64,000 nucleotides of DNA from Sediminicola luteus. Its GTDB lineage: Bacteria > Bacteroidota > Bacteroidia > Flavobacteriales > Flavobacteriaceae. This document shows positions 36,164 through 45,431 of this stretch, piece by piece; the stretch's first letter is position 1, and the number at the start of each line of letters is the position of its first letter. The DNA lies in contig NZ_NBWU01000008.1 of the NCBI RefSeq assembly GCF_002514735.1, forward strand, positions 186,001 through 250,000, in the 5' to 3' direction. A program made the translations under genes and the position numbers. The notes under the pieces were generated by a model. The model had not been told where the DNA came from. It saw nothing but the letters and a program-made list of their open reading frames with translations, and did no database searches.

Positions 36164-37384
36164 TTAACGATTGCTGCGTACCCAGCTGAACAGGGCCAGT
36201 GAAACGAGTCCGCATACCGCCAATCCTAAAAAGAGGGGGAGCACCGTATCTTCTACAAAACTACCGATCAGGGTGGCAATGGGAATGGCCACCACCGTGG
36301 AAAAGAATCCATTTATGGCTGCCCCAATGCCCGCTATATGTCCTATGGGTTCCATGGCTATGGATCTAAAATTACCCCACATAAAGCCTAAACAAAAAAA
36401 TTGAAGCGATAAGAAAACGACCAAGACCCAAACACTGGGGTTACTTTCCTTTCCAAAGAATAGTAATACATATAACAGGGCCACGGCGCAGAATCCGATC
36501 AAGGCGGAATAGGAAAGGTTACGCATGCCAAAACGCATGACCAAGGTACCGTTCAAAAGGGTGGAAAGACCAATGGAAACGGCCAGACCCGCAAATATGT
36601 ATGGAAATACTTCCTTTAAACCATAATGATCTTCAAAAATGTGTTGCGAGGCACTGAGGTATACCAAAAAAGAGCCTGTGACCAATCCGGAAACTAGCGT
36701 AAAAACAACAGTCTCCCTATACCGAAGCAACTCCTTAAAACCATCGAAAAATAAATGGCTGGTAAACGGAATTTTGTATTCCGGATGTAGTGTCTCGGCC
36801 TGTCTACGCCAAAACCATAACCCTACAATGGCTGTTAAAACAAGCTGTACATAAAAAATGGCGCGCCAATCGGCGAATTCCAGAATTAGTTTGCCAAAGG
36901 CGGGGGCCACAATCGGAACCAAGATAAAAAATGCGGTTACAAAAGACATGACCTTGGCCATTATGTCGCCTTTGTATAAATCGCGAATGATGGAGATGGT
37001 TATGGTGCGTGAAGAAGAAAGACCTATCCCTTGCACAATGCGCCCGAATACCATGAGTTCTAAACTACCCGAAGCCAAACAAATAAAACTTCCTATGGCA
37101 AAAATCAGGATACCCAAATACACCACCGGTTTACGGCCCACGGAATCGGAGAGCGGGCCAAAAAAGAGTTGACCAACACCAAGACCTAGAAAGATCATGG
37201 TTACCAACATCTGGTTTTCCGTGGCATCGTGGCTACCAACACTGGTGCCAATGGCCGCTAAGGCAGGTAGCAGGGTGTCTATACTTAAGGCCACGATAGA
37301 CATTAAGGCGGCCATTAAGGCAATAAACTCAAAAGAGGGCTTTTCCGATGAGGGTGCTACAGTTTTTGGTTCGTGTTTTTGCAT
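36164..37384 (-). CDS. MFS multidrug transporter, Bcr/CflA family
   Basis: 406 residues with about 12 membrane helices. The first helix region (MSIVALSIDTLLPALAAIG near 38-56), the loop-2 motif (GPLSDSVGRKPVVYLG) and the motif-C-like GIGLSSSRTITISIIRD match Bcr/CflA drug:proton antiporters. It acts in the inner membrane and would expel small organic compounds; the substrate is not predictable. It is transcribed alone: upstream lie hairpins and the terminator of the carboxylase operon. Confidence 0.9.
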   Translation of the reverse strand: MQKHEPKTVAPSSEKPSFEFIALMAALMSIVALSIDTLLPALAAIGTSVGSHDATENQMLVTMIFLGLGVGQLFFGPLSDSVGRKPVVYLGILIFAIGSFICLASGSLELMVFGRIVQGIGLSSSRTITISIIRDLYKGDIMAKVMSFVTAFFILVPIVAPAFGKLILEFADWRAIFYVQLVLTAIVGLWFWRRQAETLHPEYKIPFTSHLFFDGFKELLRYRETVVFTLVSGLVTGSFLVYLSASQHIFEDHYGLKEVFPYIFAGLAVSIGLSTLLNGTLVMRFGMRNLSYSALIGFCAVALLYVLLFFGKESNPSVWVLVVFLSLQFFCLGFMWGNFRSIAMEPIGHIAGIGAAINGFFSTVVAIPIATLIGSFVEDTVLPLFLGLAVCGLVSLALFSWVRSNR

Positions 37385-37522
37385 TAGGCAAAAGTACGGC
37401 CAAATGTGGCGCTATAAAAAGATTGGCGGGAAAGAAGTCAAATGGGAAGCGAAGCTAAAGCTAAGAATGGACAAGAATAGAAATATCGTATAAAAGATTA
37501 TACCAAATTTACTAGGTAGTCC

Positions 37523-37590
37523 ACCACCTTACCCTAAGGCTAAGGTGGTATAGGCCCTCACCCCCGGCCCCTCTCCCTTGGGGAGAGGGG
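37523..37590. repeat. Two GC-rich palindromic hairpins in an intergenic region
   Basis: ACCACCTTA (37523-37531) pairs with TAAGGTGGT (37541-37549). CCCCTCTCCC (37568-37577) pairs with GGGAGAGGGG (37581-37590) around a TTG loop. Both are perfect. The second resembles the common CCCTCACCCC...GGGAGAGGGG type of interspersed palindrome seen in many bacteria. Neither has a good T run. Confidence 0.6.
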
Positions 37591-37610
37591 AGGCAAAAAA
37601 GCTTATTAAT

Positions 37611-37643
37611 AAAAAAGCCCTTATTCCTAACAGGAAAAGGGCT
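37611..37643 (-). terminator. Rho-independent terminator of the carboxylase operon
   Basis: The hairpin AGCCCTTATTCCT / AGGAAAAGGGCT has one bulge. On the minus strand it is followed by six Ts (37611-37616). It lies 25 nt after the carboxyltransferase stop codon. Confidence 0.8.
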
Positions 37644-37667
37644 CTTTCATTGGTGATTTCGGTTGGC

Positions 37668-39209
37668 TTATAACGGAATGTTTCCGTGTTTACGCTTAGG
37701 CCTATCTACCTCTTTGTTTTCTAACATGGCGAAAGCTTTGATCAACTTACGTCTCGTATTTCTAGGTAAGATTACCTCGTCGATAAAGCCTCTTTCGGCA
37801 GCCGAATACGGATTGGCGAAAAGCTCGGCATATTCGGCTTCTTTTTCTTTCCATTTGGCCTCGGGATCATCAGCGGCCTTGATCTCACGTTTAAAAATAA
37901 TCTCGGCAGCCCCTTTGGCACCCATTACCGCAATTTCGGCCGAAGGCCAGGCAAAGTTCATATCGGCCCCAATGTGTTTAGAGTTCATTACATCGTAAGC
38001 ACCCCCATAGGCTTTTCTGGTAATAACCGTTACCCGCGGCACCGTAGCTTCACTTAGCGCATACAATAGTTTGGCACCGTGCACGATAATACCGTTCCAT
38101 TCTTGATCGGTACCAGGCAAGAACCCGGGTACGTCTTCCAGTACCAGAAGCGGAATATTGAAACAATCGCAGAAGCGGGTAAAACGGGCCGCTTTTTTAG
38201 AGCTGTTCACATCTAAACATCCGGCCAAAAACATGGGATTGTTGGCGATTACCCCAATACTGCGACCGCCTAAACGTGCAAAACCAACGATAATGTTCTC
38301 GGCATGGTCTTTATGTATCTCATAAAAAGATTCGGCATCAATAATTCCTTCGATAACCGCATGCATATCGTAAGGCTTGTTGGGGTTGTCGGGAACAATG
38401 TCTGCTAGATTCTCTCTTATCTCATCATCGATTTCATAAGGTAGGCATGGGGCTTTCTCTGTATTGTTCTGCGGCAGGTAACTCAAAAGACGTTTTACAT
38501 CTTCGAGGCATTCGATGTCGTTGGCCGATGTAACATGGGCCACCCCAGACTTGGTAGAATGGGTACTGGCCCCACCCAAGGCCTCGGCACTTACCTCTTC
38601 ATTGGTTACCGTTTTTACCACGTTGGGGCCGGTAACGAACATATAACTACTGTCTTGTACCATCAAGGTAAAATCGGTCATGGCCGGTGAATACACGGCA
38701 CCCCCGGCACAGGGCCCCATTATGGCCGATAATTGCGGAATTACCCCGGAAGACTGCACGTTCCGATAAAAAATGTCAGCATAGCCCCCTAAGGATCGCA
38801 CTCCTTCTTGAATACGCGCACCACCGGAATCGTTAAGGCCGATTACGGGTGCCCCTACCTTTAGGGCCAGATCCATGATTTTACAGATTTTTTCGGCATG
38901 AGTTTCCGATAAGGCACCCCCAAAGACCGTAAAGTCTTGGGCGAAGACATAAACCAGCCTACCGTTAACGGTACCGTAGCCGGTGACCACGCCATCGCCA
39001 TAGTATTTTTCTTTTTCCATACCAAAGTCCTTGGTACGGTGGGTTACCAATACACCTATTTCTTCAAAAGAGCCTTCGTCCAAGAAATAACGGATCCGTT
39101 CCCGGGCCGTCAGTTTCTTTTTCTGGTGCTGCTTTTCTATACGCTTTTCGCCCCCACCCAAATGGGCTTGGGCCAACTTTTGCTTTAAATCGTTTATTTT
39201 GGATTCCAT
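37668..39209 (-). CDS. Acyl-CoA (propionyl-CoA type) carboxylase, carboxyltransferase beta subunit
   Basis: 513 residues, the usual length. The N-terminal and C-terminal carboxyltransferase halves carry the family words [14 protein letters not shown] near 118-131, [12 protein letters not shown] and, in the second half, [11 protein letters not shown] and [11 protein letters not shown]. The enzyme transfers the carboxyl group from biotin to an acyl-CoA, most likely propionyl-CoA, giving methylmalonyl-CoA. Specificity from sequence alone is tentative; the residue that sets chain length was not assigned. It is the last gene of a three-gene operon with the biotin carboxylase and the biotin carrier. 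Confidence 0.93.
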   Translation of the reverse strand: MESKINDLKQKLAQAHLGGGEKRIEKQHQKKKLTARERIRYFLDEGSFEEIGVLVTHRTKDFGMEKEKYYGDGVVTGYGTVNGRLVYVFAQDFTVFGGALSETHAEKICKIMDLALKVGAPVIGLNDSGGARIQEGVRSLGGYADIFYRNVQSSGVIPQLSAIMGPCAGGAVYSPAMTDFTLMVQDSSYMFVTGPNVVKTVTNEEVSAEALGGASTHSTKSGVAHVTSANDIECLEDVKRLLSYLPQNNTEKAPCLPYEIDDEIRENLADIVPDNPNKPYDMHAVIEGIIDAESFYEIHKDHAENIIVGFARLGGRSIGVIANNPMFLAGCLDVNSSKKAARFTRFCDCFNIPLLVLEDVPGFLPGTDQEWNGIIVHGAKLLYALSEATVPRVTVITRKAYGGAYDVMNSKHIGADMNFAWPSAEIAVMGAKGAAEIIFKREIKAADDPEAKWKEKEAEYAELFANPYSAAERGFIDEVILPRNTRRKLIKAFAMLENKEVDRPKRKHGNIPL

Positions 39210-39229
39210 TGTCTTTGTGCTAAGGATTC

Positions 39230-40669
39230 TTAGTTAGGTAAACGAAGTTTTTTCTGATCTTCCAGATAACACTTCAAGGCCATTTTGGCTGCCAATTCGG
39301 CTTCGGTATCCGTAGCCTCTTCCAACATCTCGGGGGCATAATAATTCTTTACGAAGTGGGTATCGAAATTGCCCGAGGTAAAGGCTTCGTGGTTACACAC
39401 GAACGCACCAAAGGGTAGGGTAGTGGCCACGCCTTCTACCTTATAGGCGGCAATGGCTTCCTTCATACGTTGTATGGCAGATTCACGGGTATCGCCATAA
39501 GTGATCAGTTTCGAGAGCATGGGGTCGTAATAAATCGGTACATCCATGCCTTGTTCGAATCCGTTATCTACCCGAATGTTCTCACCTTCCGGCAATTGGT
39601 AGGTGGTTAAATTACCCACGCTGGGCAAGAAGTTGTTCAAAGGGTCTTCGGCATATACGCGCAATTCTACGGCATGGCCCGTAATACTTAAATCTTCTTG
39701 TTTTAACGCGAGTGCTTCGCCCCGGGCGACCTGAATCTGAAGTTCCACCAAATCTACTCCAGAAATCCATTCACTAACAGGGTGCTCTACCTGTAAGCGG
39801 GTATTCATTTCGAGGAAATAGAAGTTGAGGTCGGCATCCATCAAAAACTCTACGGTACCTGCGCCTACATAATCACAAGATTTGGCCACATTAATGGCCG
39901 CCTCGCCCATTTTGGACCTTAATTCTGGGGTCAATATGGCCGAAGGCGCCTCTTCTACCACCTTTTGGTGCCTACGTTGTATACTACACTCCCGCTCAAA
40001 GAAATGCAAAACATTTCCGGTGGTATCGGCCATTACCTGTATTTCGATATGGCGTGGCGAGGTTACGTATTTTTCTATGAATACCGAACCATCACCAAAG
40101 GCCGAGGTGGCCTCGCTTATGGCGCGGTTCATCTGTGACTCTAGGTCTTCGCGTTTTTCTACGATACGCATACCCTTACCACCACCACCGGCAGAGGCCT
40201 TGATTAAGATAGGGTAACCGATTTCGTTGGCGATCTCCTTGGCTTTTACCACGTCGGTTATAGCTTCGTCTATACCGGGTACCATAGGAATATCGTAGGC
40301 CTTAACCGCTTCTTTGGCTGCTAGTTTACTACCCATGACCCGTATGGCTTTAGAACCCGGACCAATAAAGGTGATATGGTTCTTCTCGACCGCTTCGGCA
40401 AATTCGGCATTCTCGCTCAAGAAACCGTATCCGGGGTGTATACCGTCTACGTTGAGCGATTTGGCCACTTCAATAATTTTATCGCCCAAAAGATAGGAGG
40501 CACTCGATGCGGGCGGACCTATACAAACGGCCTGGTCGGCAAATCGGACGTGGGGCGAGTTTCTATCGGCTTCCGAGTAGACGGCTACGGTCTTAATACC
40601 CATTTTCTTTGCGGTTCGCATTACCCTAATGGCAATTTCTCCCCTATTGGCTACTAATATTTTCTTCAT
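39230..40669 (-). CDS. Acyl-CoA carboxylase biotin carboxylase subunit
   Basis: 479 residues. It starts with the typical [20 protein letters not shown], followed by the ATP-grasp glycine loop ([10 protein letters not shown] near 164-173), the [13 protein letters not shown] segment and the active-site [16 protein letters not shown]. It carboxylates the biotin on the partner carrier using ATP and bicarbonate. Like the family in Bacteroidota, the biotin carrier is a separate protein encoded 21 nt upstream, so this is a split three-subunit carboxylase. A C-terminal extension of about 30 residues beyond AccC is present. Confidence 0.94.
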   Translation of the reverse strand: MKKILVANRGEIAIRVMRTAKKMGIKTVAVYSEADRNSPHVRFADQAVCIGPPASSASYLLGDKIIEVAKSLNVDGIHPGYGFLSENAEFAEAVEKNHITFIGPGSKAIRVMGSKLAAKEAVKAYDIPMVPGIDEAITDVVKAKEIANEIGYPILIKASAGGGGKGMRIVEKREDLESQMNRAISEATSAFGDGSVFIEKYVTSPRHIEIQVMADTTGNVLHFFERECSIQRRHQKVVEEAPSAILTPELRSKMGEAAINVAKSCDYVGAGTVEFLMDADLNFYFLEMNTRLQVEHPVSEWISGVDLVELQIQVARGEALALKQEDLSITGHAVELRVYAEDPLNNFLPSVGNLTTYQLPEGENIRVDNGFEQGMDVPIYYDPMLSKLITYGDTRESAIQRMKEAIAAYKVEGVATTLPFGAFVCNHEAFTSGNFDTHFVKNYYAPEMLEEATDTEAELAAKMALKCYLEDQKKLRLPN

Positions 40670-40690
40670 GATTACGATATAAGGGGTTGG

Positions 40691-41176
40691 CTATTCGAAT
40701 TCGATCAGCAAGGCGCCTTTTTCAATGGCATCACCTTGTGCTACTTCAATCGATTTAATGATACCATCACGTGGCGAACTGATCATGTTCTCCATTTTCA
40801 TGGCCTCTAAGACCAAGAGCACATCGTCGGTCTTTACTTCTTGGCCTACGGAAACATTAATGTCCAAAATAAGCCCGGGCATAGGAGCCTTTATCGAATT
40901 TACTTGTTTACCTGCGCCCAAAGAAAAGCCCATCTCCTTGATCAAACGATCTAGGTCGTCTTTAAGGCTTACTTCATACTTTCGGTTGTTAATGACCAGG
41001 GTGTAGGTCTTGTTGTCAAAATCGGCCTTTTCGACCGCGATGGCATAGGATTTAGCTTGGTCTATGAGGTGATAGGTACCGGCACCAGTGGGTATAACGT
41101 CGAAGTCGTCGAGTTGGTCCACCGAAATGTCGTACGCTCTGTTTCCATTGACCTTTGCTTTGAAATTGGTGTTCAT
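40691..41176 (-). CDS. Biotin carboxyl carrier protein of the acyl-CoA carboxylase
   Basis: 161 residues. The C-terminal biotinyl domain (about 93-161) has the EAMKMEN motif, with Lys127 as the biotin attachment site, and a Pro/Gly-rich PMPGLI turn. The N-terminal half (about 1-85) is beta-rich and probably the docking part that holds the subunits together. It is the first gene of the operon. Upstream is TACCTTTA (minus strand, around 41197-41204), one base away from a -7 box. Confidence 0.93.
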   Translation of the reverse strand: MNTNFKAKVNGNRAYDISVDQLDDFDVIPTGAGTYHLIDQAKSYAIAVEKADFDNKTYTLVINNRKYEVSLKDDLDRLIKEMGFSLGAGKQVNSIKAPMPGLILDINVSVGQEVKTDDVLLVLEAMKMENMISSPRDGIIKSIEVAQGDAIEKGALLIEFE

Positions 41177-41374
41177 ATGGAAAGTTTTAGCCCTATAAAG
41201 GTACGGTTTTCCATGGCTTGAAAACTGACGATTATCATTTGTTAAACTGTGACTTTATTAGCTATGGGAAACGATGCCAACACTACAATCTCATACAGGG
41301 GAATTGATTACAATATGGTTATGATGTGTAGTTGTAAGTAGCAGTATTACAGTTATTTGTGTTTGTTGTACTGT

Positions 41375-42328
41375 TTAGTTTGAAAGGCGAGAAATATTAA
41401 CCGTTGTGGATTGTAAACTTTGGTAGAAATCGGCTAAAATCGCTGGACCATCGAAGTTTTCCCAAATTTTGATGCTTTTGCCCAAATCCGGGGCTACCAC
41501 CCAATTATTTTCCTGAATATAAGGGGTAGAAATGGTGTGGGATTGTCCCCATTCCGGATTTTTCAGCAACGCTAATGCCACTAAATCACAAATTGGAAGT
41601 TGCTCGGATGTCATGGCCATACTTTTGTTTTGGAATAGGTCTACCAAATAATCGCCCAGGCAGTGAAATAATCCGCCATGCCTACCGATAACAGGAACTT
41701 GAATAGGGGAGCCTTGACCAGAAAGGGAAACTATATCTTTTCTTTTCGCCTGAACATGGGCCGCACCATTGGGAGAATCGAAACGGCCCAAGACCATCTC
41801 GAACTGTATGCCTGATTGCAAAACGACGTTTACAGCTTCAACATCGGCCATAAGGTTGTATTCCCCTGGGTCGGGATAGTTCGAACCCAACCAAACCACA
41901 CGGACTAAAGAAGCTATATCAGGGCATTTTGCCAACGCCAATGCCAAATGTGTCAATTTACCAATGGCGGCCACCACCAAGGGTTGTTCAACAGATTGTA
42001 GGCGGGCCTGTGCTATAATGAATTCTACGGCTTGTATACCGTTTATTTTATCGAAAGTCGGTAATGGTTCGTAGTCGGTCATTCGGCCTTCAACCCCCTT
42101 GATCAAGGGATTGGATGCCGCCTCTTCTCCACTGAGTTGAAGTATCCGAGATGCTTCTTCATAATGTTGGTCAATACTACCGCCATGATCCGTAGCATGT
42201 ACCGTTATGCCTTTAATATCAAAAATCTGTGGATTGTAAAGGGCATAGGCTAAGGCCATTTGATCGTCGATATCGTTATTTGTATCTGTATCGATAATTA
42301 AGGGAATACGACCGTTAGCTACTGACAT
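41375..42328 (-). CDS. Nucleoside hydrolase (inosine/uridine-preferring family)
   Basis: 317 residues. The N-terminal calcium-binding motif is an extended variant, DTDTNNDIDD at 13-22, instead of the usual DTDPGxDD. The middle has VVAAIGKLTHLALAL near 119-133 and LVRVVWLGSNYPDPGEYN. The enzyme would split the N-glycosidic bond of a nucleoside to ribose plus base; the preferred base is unknown. It lies 9 nt after the ribokinase gene, which matches a pathway for using the released ribose. No signal peptide is seen, so it is cytoplasmic. Confidence 0.88.
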   Translation of the reverse strand: MSVANGRIPLIIDTDTNNDIDDQMALAYALYNPQIFDIKGITVHATDHGGSIDQHYEEASRILQLSGEEAASNPLIKGVEGRMTDYEPLPTFDKINGIQAVEFIIAQARLQSVEQPLVVAAIGKLTHLALALAKCPDIASLVRVVWLGSNYPDPGEYNLMADVEAVNVVLQSGIQFEMVLGRFDSPNGAAHVQAKRKDIVSLSGQGSPIQVPVIGRHGGLFHCLGDYLVDLFQNKSMAMTSEQLPICDLVALALLKNPEWGQSHTISTPYIQENNWVVAPDLGKSIKIWENFDGPAILADFYQSLQSTTVNISRLSN

Positions 42329-42337
42329 AGTACGTGT

Positions 42338-43261
42338 TTAATGGGCGGGCTGTTGTTCTAAAAACCGTTCTATTTCCCCTAAGGAAGGAATAGAGGTCTG
42401 TGCCCCTAATTTAGTAGTCGATAAAGCCGCCGCCGCCATGGCGAATGGTATGGCCTCTGCCAAACACCAGCCTTGGGTAATACCTTGTGCCAAGGCCCCA
42501 TTGAATACATCCCCGGCGGCAGTAGTGTCTACTGCCGCAACTGGAAATGTAGGGTAGTGTTTAGTTAAATTTTCAGTATGTAGCAAACAACCTTGGTCAC
42601 CCAAGGTTATCAATACATTTTCTATACCCTTGGCCCTAATATTTTGGGCTGCGGTTTCGGCTTCGGTTAGATTGGTTATGGGGGTCTCACCTAAAAATTC
42701 GGCTTCTACTTTATTCGGGGTCAATAACCAAAGGTTTTTACAAAGTGCTTCAGTTAAATCCTTGGCAGGTGCCGGATTTAGTATAACCTTAACGCCGTTT
42801 TTTAGGGCCAACTCAGCGGCATAGGTAACGGTTTCCAAAGGAATCTCAAGTTGCATAAGTAACACCTTGGCCGTACTGATAATGGGAATAAAAGGGGCTA
42901 AATCTGCCGGACTTAAGGTCATATTGGCACCAGAGGCTACACCTATGGCATTGTCACCCTTTTCTGAGACAAATATTTGTGCGATACCCGTAGGGGTATG
43001 GTTATCTTTTAAAAAGAATTCTTGTGGTAGTCCGGTTTTGGTAAAATACGATTGCAGATCATTGCCGTAACGGTCGTTCCCTAACTTACAGATAAAACCT
43101 ATGTCACCTCCGGCTCTATGGCCGGCCATGGCTTGGTTGGCACCCTTACCGCCAAATACCTCTAAAAAATTACCCCCCAAAACAGTCTCACCATTCTTGG
43201 GTATTTTGGGCAGGCTCACTACCAAATCTATATTAGCACTTCCGATAACCATTAAATCCAT
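42338..43261 (-). CDS. rbsK: Ribokinase
   Basis: 307 residues of the PfkB sugar-kinase family. The first motif (VIGSANIDLVVSLP near 5-18), GGKGANQAMAGHRAG near 38-52 and the active-site stretch DTTAAGDVFNGAL near 245-257 are the ribokinase type; the catalytic Asp is the one in AAGD. It phosphorylates ribose to ribose-5-phosphate. The neighbouring nucleoside hydrolase is the probable source of ribose, and the LacI regulator upstream the controller. The ATG at 43252 is an alternative start. Confidence 0.93.
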   Translation of the reverse strand: MDLMVIGSANIDLVVSLPKIPKNGETVLGGNFLEVFGGKGANQAMAGHRAGGDIGFICKLGNDRYGNDLQSYFTKTGLPQEFFLKDNHTPTGIAQIFVSEKGDNAIGVASGANMTLSPADLAPFIPIISTAKVLLMQLEIPLETVTYAAELALKNGVKVILNPAPAKDLTEALCKNLWLLTPNKVEAEFLGETPITNLTEAETAAQNIRAKGIENVLITLGDQGCLLHTENLTKHYPTFPVAAVDTTAAGDVFNGALAQGITQGWCLAEAIPFAMAAAALSTTKLGAQTSIPSLGEIERFLEQQPAH

Positions 43262-43276
43262 ATGGGGGTAGTATTG

Positions 43277-43323
43277 TTGCGCAAACGTTTGTGCAAATAT
43301 ATGATTTTTCTAATGATATGCAA
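43277..43323 (-). promoter_or_regulatory. Bacteroidota-type promoter overlapped by a LacI operator, ribokinase operon
   Basis: On the minus strand there is a -33 TTG (43321-43323), a 19-nt spacer and a -7 box TATATTTG (43294-43301), matching the TTG-N19-TAnnTTTG consensus. The near-perfect 20-bp palindrome TTGCGCAAACGTTTGTGCAA (43277-43296) with a central CG, typical of LacI-family operators, overlaps the -7 box and the expected transcription start. Binding there would block the ribokinase/nucleoside hydrolase operon. Confidence 0.8.
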
Positions 43324-43342
43324 CGGACTTAGAAGCGTTAAT

Positions 43343-44353
43343 CTATTTAATAAGGGTTTTTACCGATTTTCGACGGATTAACCGGGTAGGAATCAGGGTC
43401 TTTACTTTAGGGGTGTCTCCAGCGATACTTTCAAGTAGGTTTTGTACAGCTTGTTTACCAATGGCCTCAGCGTTTTGGAAAACCGCGCTAACCGGTGGGT
43501 CTAAAAGAGAGAAATAGGGGAGGTCGTCAAAAACGATTAGAGATAGGTTTGTTGGGATATCGACGCCTAATTCCCGGGCTTCCAACAAAACACCCAAACC
43601 TATTAAATTGTTCATAGCCAAAAGGGCCGTTGGTGGCTTTTTGAATGCCATTAGGGTCCGTAGCGCCTTACGACCGGCTTCGATACTGAATTCTTGGCCC
43701 ACAATCAGCGATTCAACAATATCGATTCGTGACTGTATATGGGCCTCCTTATAACCGGCGATACGCTCCTGTACCAATTCCGAAGTGCTATCGCCCGAAA
43801 CCAAAGCGATATGGGTATGGCCGTTGGTTATAAATTCTTCCACGGCAATACGACATCCCAAACGGTTGTCTGAACTGACAAAGGGAATAGCATCCTTAGA
43901 AGAATAACGGTCAACGAAAACCAAAGGGATATTCTTCGCTAGAACTTGGTCAAAATGGCTCGTGTCTTGGGAAACCGGTACGGCAATAATGCCATCAACT
44001 TTCCGCCCTATCATTTTCATAACCTGTTCCTTTTCCCGTTCGGCATTTTCTTGCGATCCCACAAATAGGATGGAATAGTTCGATTCGGCCGCACATAGTT
44101 GGATGTGTTTGGCCAAGGCCGAGAAAAAAGGGTTGTCAATATCGGGTAGCATCAAGCCCAAGGTAAAGGTCTTGGATGCCTGAAGGCTTTGGGCCAAAAG
44201 ATTAGGGGCATAGCCCACCTTTTTTACATGGGCCATTACCGTGGCCACGGCCTTGTCGCTTATCCGATATTGTTTGGCCTTGCCGTTTAATATTCGGGAA
44301 ACCGTACCTGGCGAAAGGTTGAGGTCTTTTGCAATCTCTTTGAGGGTTGACAT
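43343..44353 (-). CDS. LacI-family transcriptional regulator
   Basis: 336 residues. The N-terminal LacI helix-turn-helix reads TLKEIAKDLNLSPGTVSRIL near 3-22, with the hinge helix around PNLLAQSL. The rest is a periplasmic-binding-protein-like effector domain (about 60-330). It is encoded 81 nt upstream of the ribokinase operon on the same strand. The LacI-type palindrome lies in that gap, so the protein probably represses the operon; ribose or a nucleoside would be the likely effector. No matching palindrome is seen upstream of its own start. Confidence 0.92.
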   Translation of the reverse strand: MSTLKEIAKDLNLSPGTVSRILNGKAKQYRISDKAVATVMAHVKKVGYAPNLLAQSLQASKTFTLGLMLPDIDNPFFSALAKHIQLCAAESNYSILFVGSQENAEREKEQVMKMIGRKVDGIIAVPVSQDTSHFDQVLAKNIPLVFVDRYSSKDAIPFVSSDNRLGCRIAVEEFITNGHTHIALVSGDSTSELVQERIAGYKEAHIQSRIDIVESLIVGQEFSIEAGRKALRTLMAFKKPPTALLAMNNLIGLGVLLEARELGVDIPTNLSLIVFDDLPYFSLLDPPVSAVFQNAEAIGKQAVQNLLESIAGDTPKVKTLIPTRLIRRKSVKTLIK

Positions 44354-44654
44354 ACCAGCAAATTAAACGAAATCAAAAGACCTTTGCAAAGGCTTTGATG
44401 ACAATGCCTTTAGAAAACTAATATGCTTAGTCTTGATTATTACCTTTTTCCATGCCAAGCGCATAAGTCTTACAGGAGTGTTTATGCATTTACTAGAATG
44501 AAAGGCCTAGTATTGAGGTTTACCTTCAAAAAAAGGTCTAATGCTTTAGAAATGAGATACTGTTCTTTAATTTTTGAAAGTTAATCGTAAATTGCGTACG
44601 AAAATTCGCCATGTTACATGGTGGGTTGTGATCGAAGGAATTTAATGTAGGAAG
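44354..44654. other. Intergenic region, nothing recognised
   Basis: This 301-bp divergent region separates the LacI gene from the small gene at 44655. I see only short AT-rich stretches and a minor CCTTTGCAAAGG palindrome (about 44380-44391), and no gene, strong promoter or terminator. Confidence 0.4.
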
Positions 44655-44924
44655 ATGGAGCAGGAATCGATTAAAGGCTGGCCCAAAGCCAATGGCGAAG
44701 CCGTACAGGCTATCGTAAAGAAAGTAAAAGCAGGCGACGACCCCTTTCAATTAGACAAAGCGGCACTATTGGCCGAATATAAAAACTCGGGCCATATGAG
44801 TGCCGAGGAGTTTAGTTTTAACCATGCTTTTGCTTGGCATGCACTTCACCATAAACTCGACGATACAGAAAGTAAACAAGCCTTGTTTCTTTTGGTGTTG
44901 GAATGTGTTCTAGAGAACGGGTAA
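44655..44924 (+). CDS. Small protein of unknown function
   Basis: 89 residues, cytoplasmic, rich in Ala, Lys and Glu, with predicted alpha helices (VQAIVKKVKAG, AFAWHALHHKLDD). No signal peptide or membrane segment. It is convergent with the next gene, 11 nt apart. I do not recognise a family. Its codon use looks like that of its neighbours, which supports it being real. The overlapping minus-strand frame at 44538-44750 is a shadow. Confidence 0.6.
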   Translation: MEQESIKGWPKANGEAVQAIVKKVKAGDDPFQLDKAALLAEYKNSGHMSAEEFSFNHAFAWHALHHKLDDTESKQALFLLVLECVLENG

Positions 44925-44935
44925 TATGCAGTAGG

Positions 44936-45427
44936 TCAAGGATTTTCTTTTTGTAATCTCTTAAGGATCTTTAAGGGTCGGTCGTTGGGGTCGGTCAGGT
45001 CAATATTAAACCTACGCACCATAAGCTGCAGTACCTTGGTAGGGTTTTTATGCTCGTATTGATAAGAGCGGTAAGACATTTGCATGCGTTCGAAGAGGCT
45101 TAAAGGTTTGGCATACGGATTTTTGTACAATGTGGCTTCCATACGCTGGACCATTTCCTTGTTTTTTAACGCGCTTACCTTTAGTTTTTTTTCTACCCGG
45201 TGTAGACTGCCTTCTTTTTCTTTTTTTACGATGACCTGGGCCACTAAATCGGCAGCTTTGCCATAAATAATTTGCCAATCGGAATCGGAAATGGAGTCAT
45301 GTTTTTGAGGGTCGTACTGATCTATGGTGAGTAAAAAAGCGTCGTTATAACTATACCCTTCATAGACCAATCGGGCCATTTTCTTAACCCAGTCTTGATG
45401 GCGGTATGTGGCCTCTTTTTTAGACAC
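44936..45427 (-). CDS. Helical protein of unknown function
   Basis: 163 residues, very basic in the middle (KKEKEGSLHRVEKKLKVSALKNKE) and probably all helical, without signal peptide. It starts with GTG at 45427, 4 nt after the PhnA-type gene, so the two are probably co-translated; the next ATG in frame is at codon 17. I do not recognise a family. The C-terminal half (YKNPYAKPLSLFERM) is rich in aromatic and basic residues. Nucleic-acid binding is possible but unproven. Confidence 0.65.
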   Translation of the reverse strand: MSKKEATYRHQDWVKKMARLVYEGYSYNDAFLLTIDQYDPQKHDSISDSDWQIIYGKAADLVAQVIVKKEKEGSLHRVEKKLKVSALKNKEMVQRMEATLYKNPYAKPLSLFERMQMSYRSYQYEHKNPTKVLQLMVRRFNIDLTDPNDRPLKILKRLQKENP

Positions 45428-45431
45428 CCTC

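Noticed and set aside
44380-44391. CCTTTGCAAAGG palindrome as an operator of the LacI gene
   Set aside because: It does not resemble the CG-centred operator found before the ribokinase gene, and a short palindrome like this is expected by chance.
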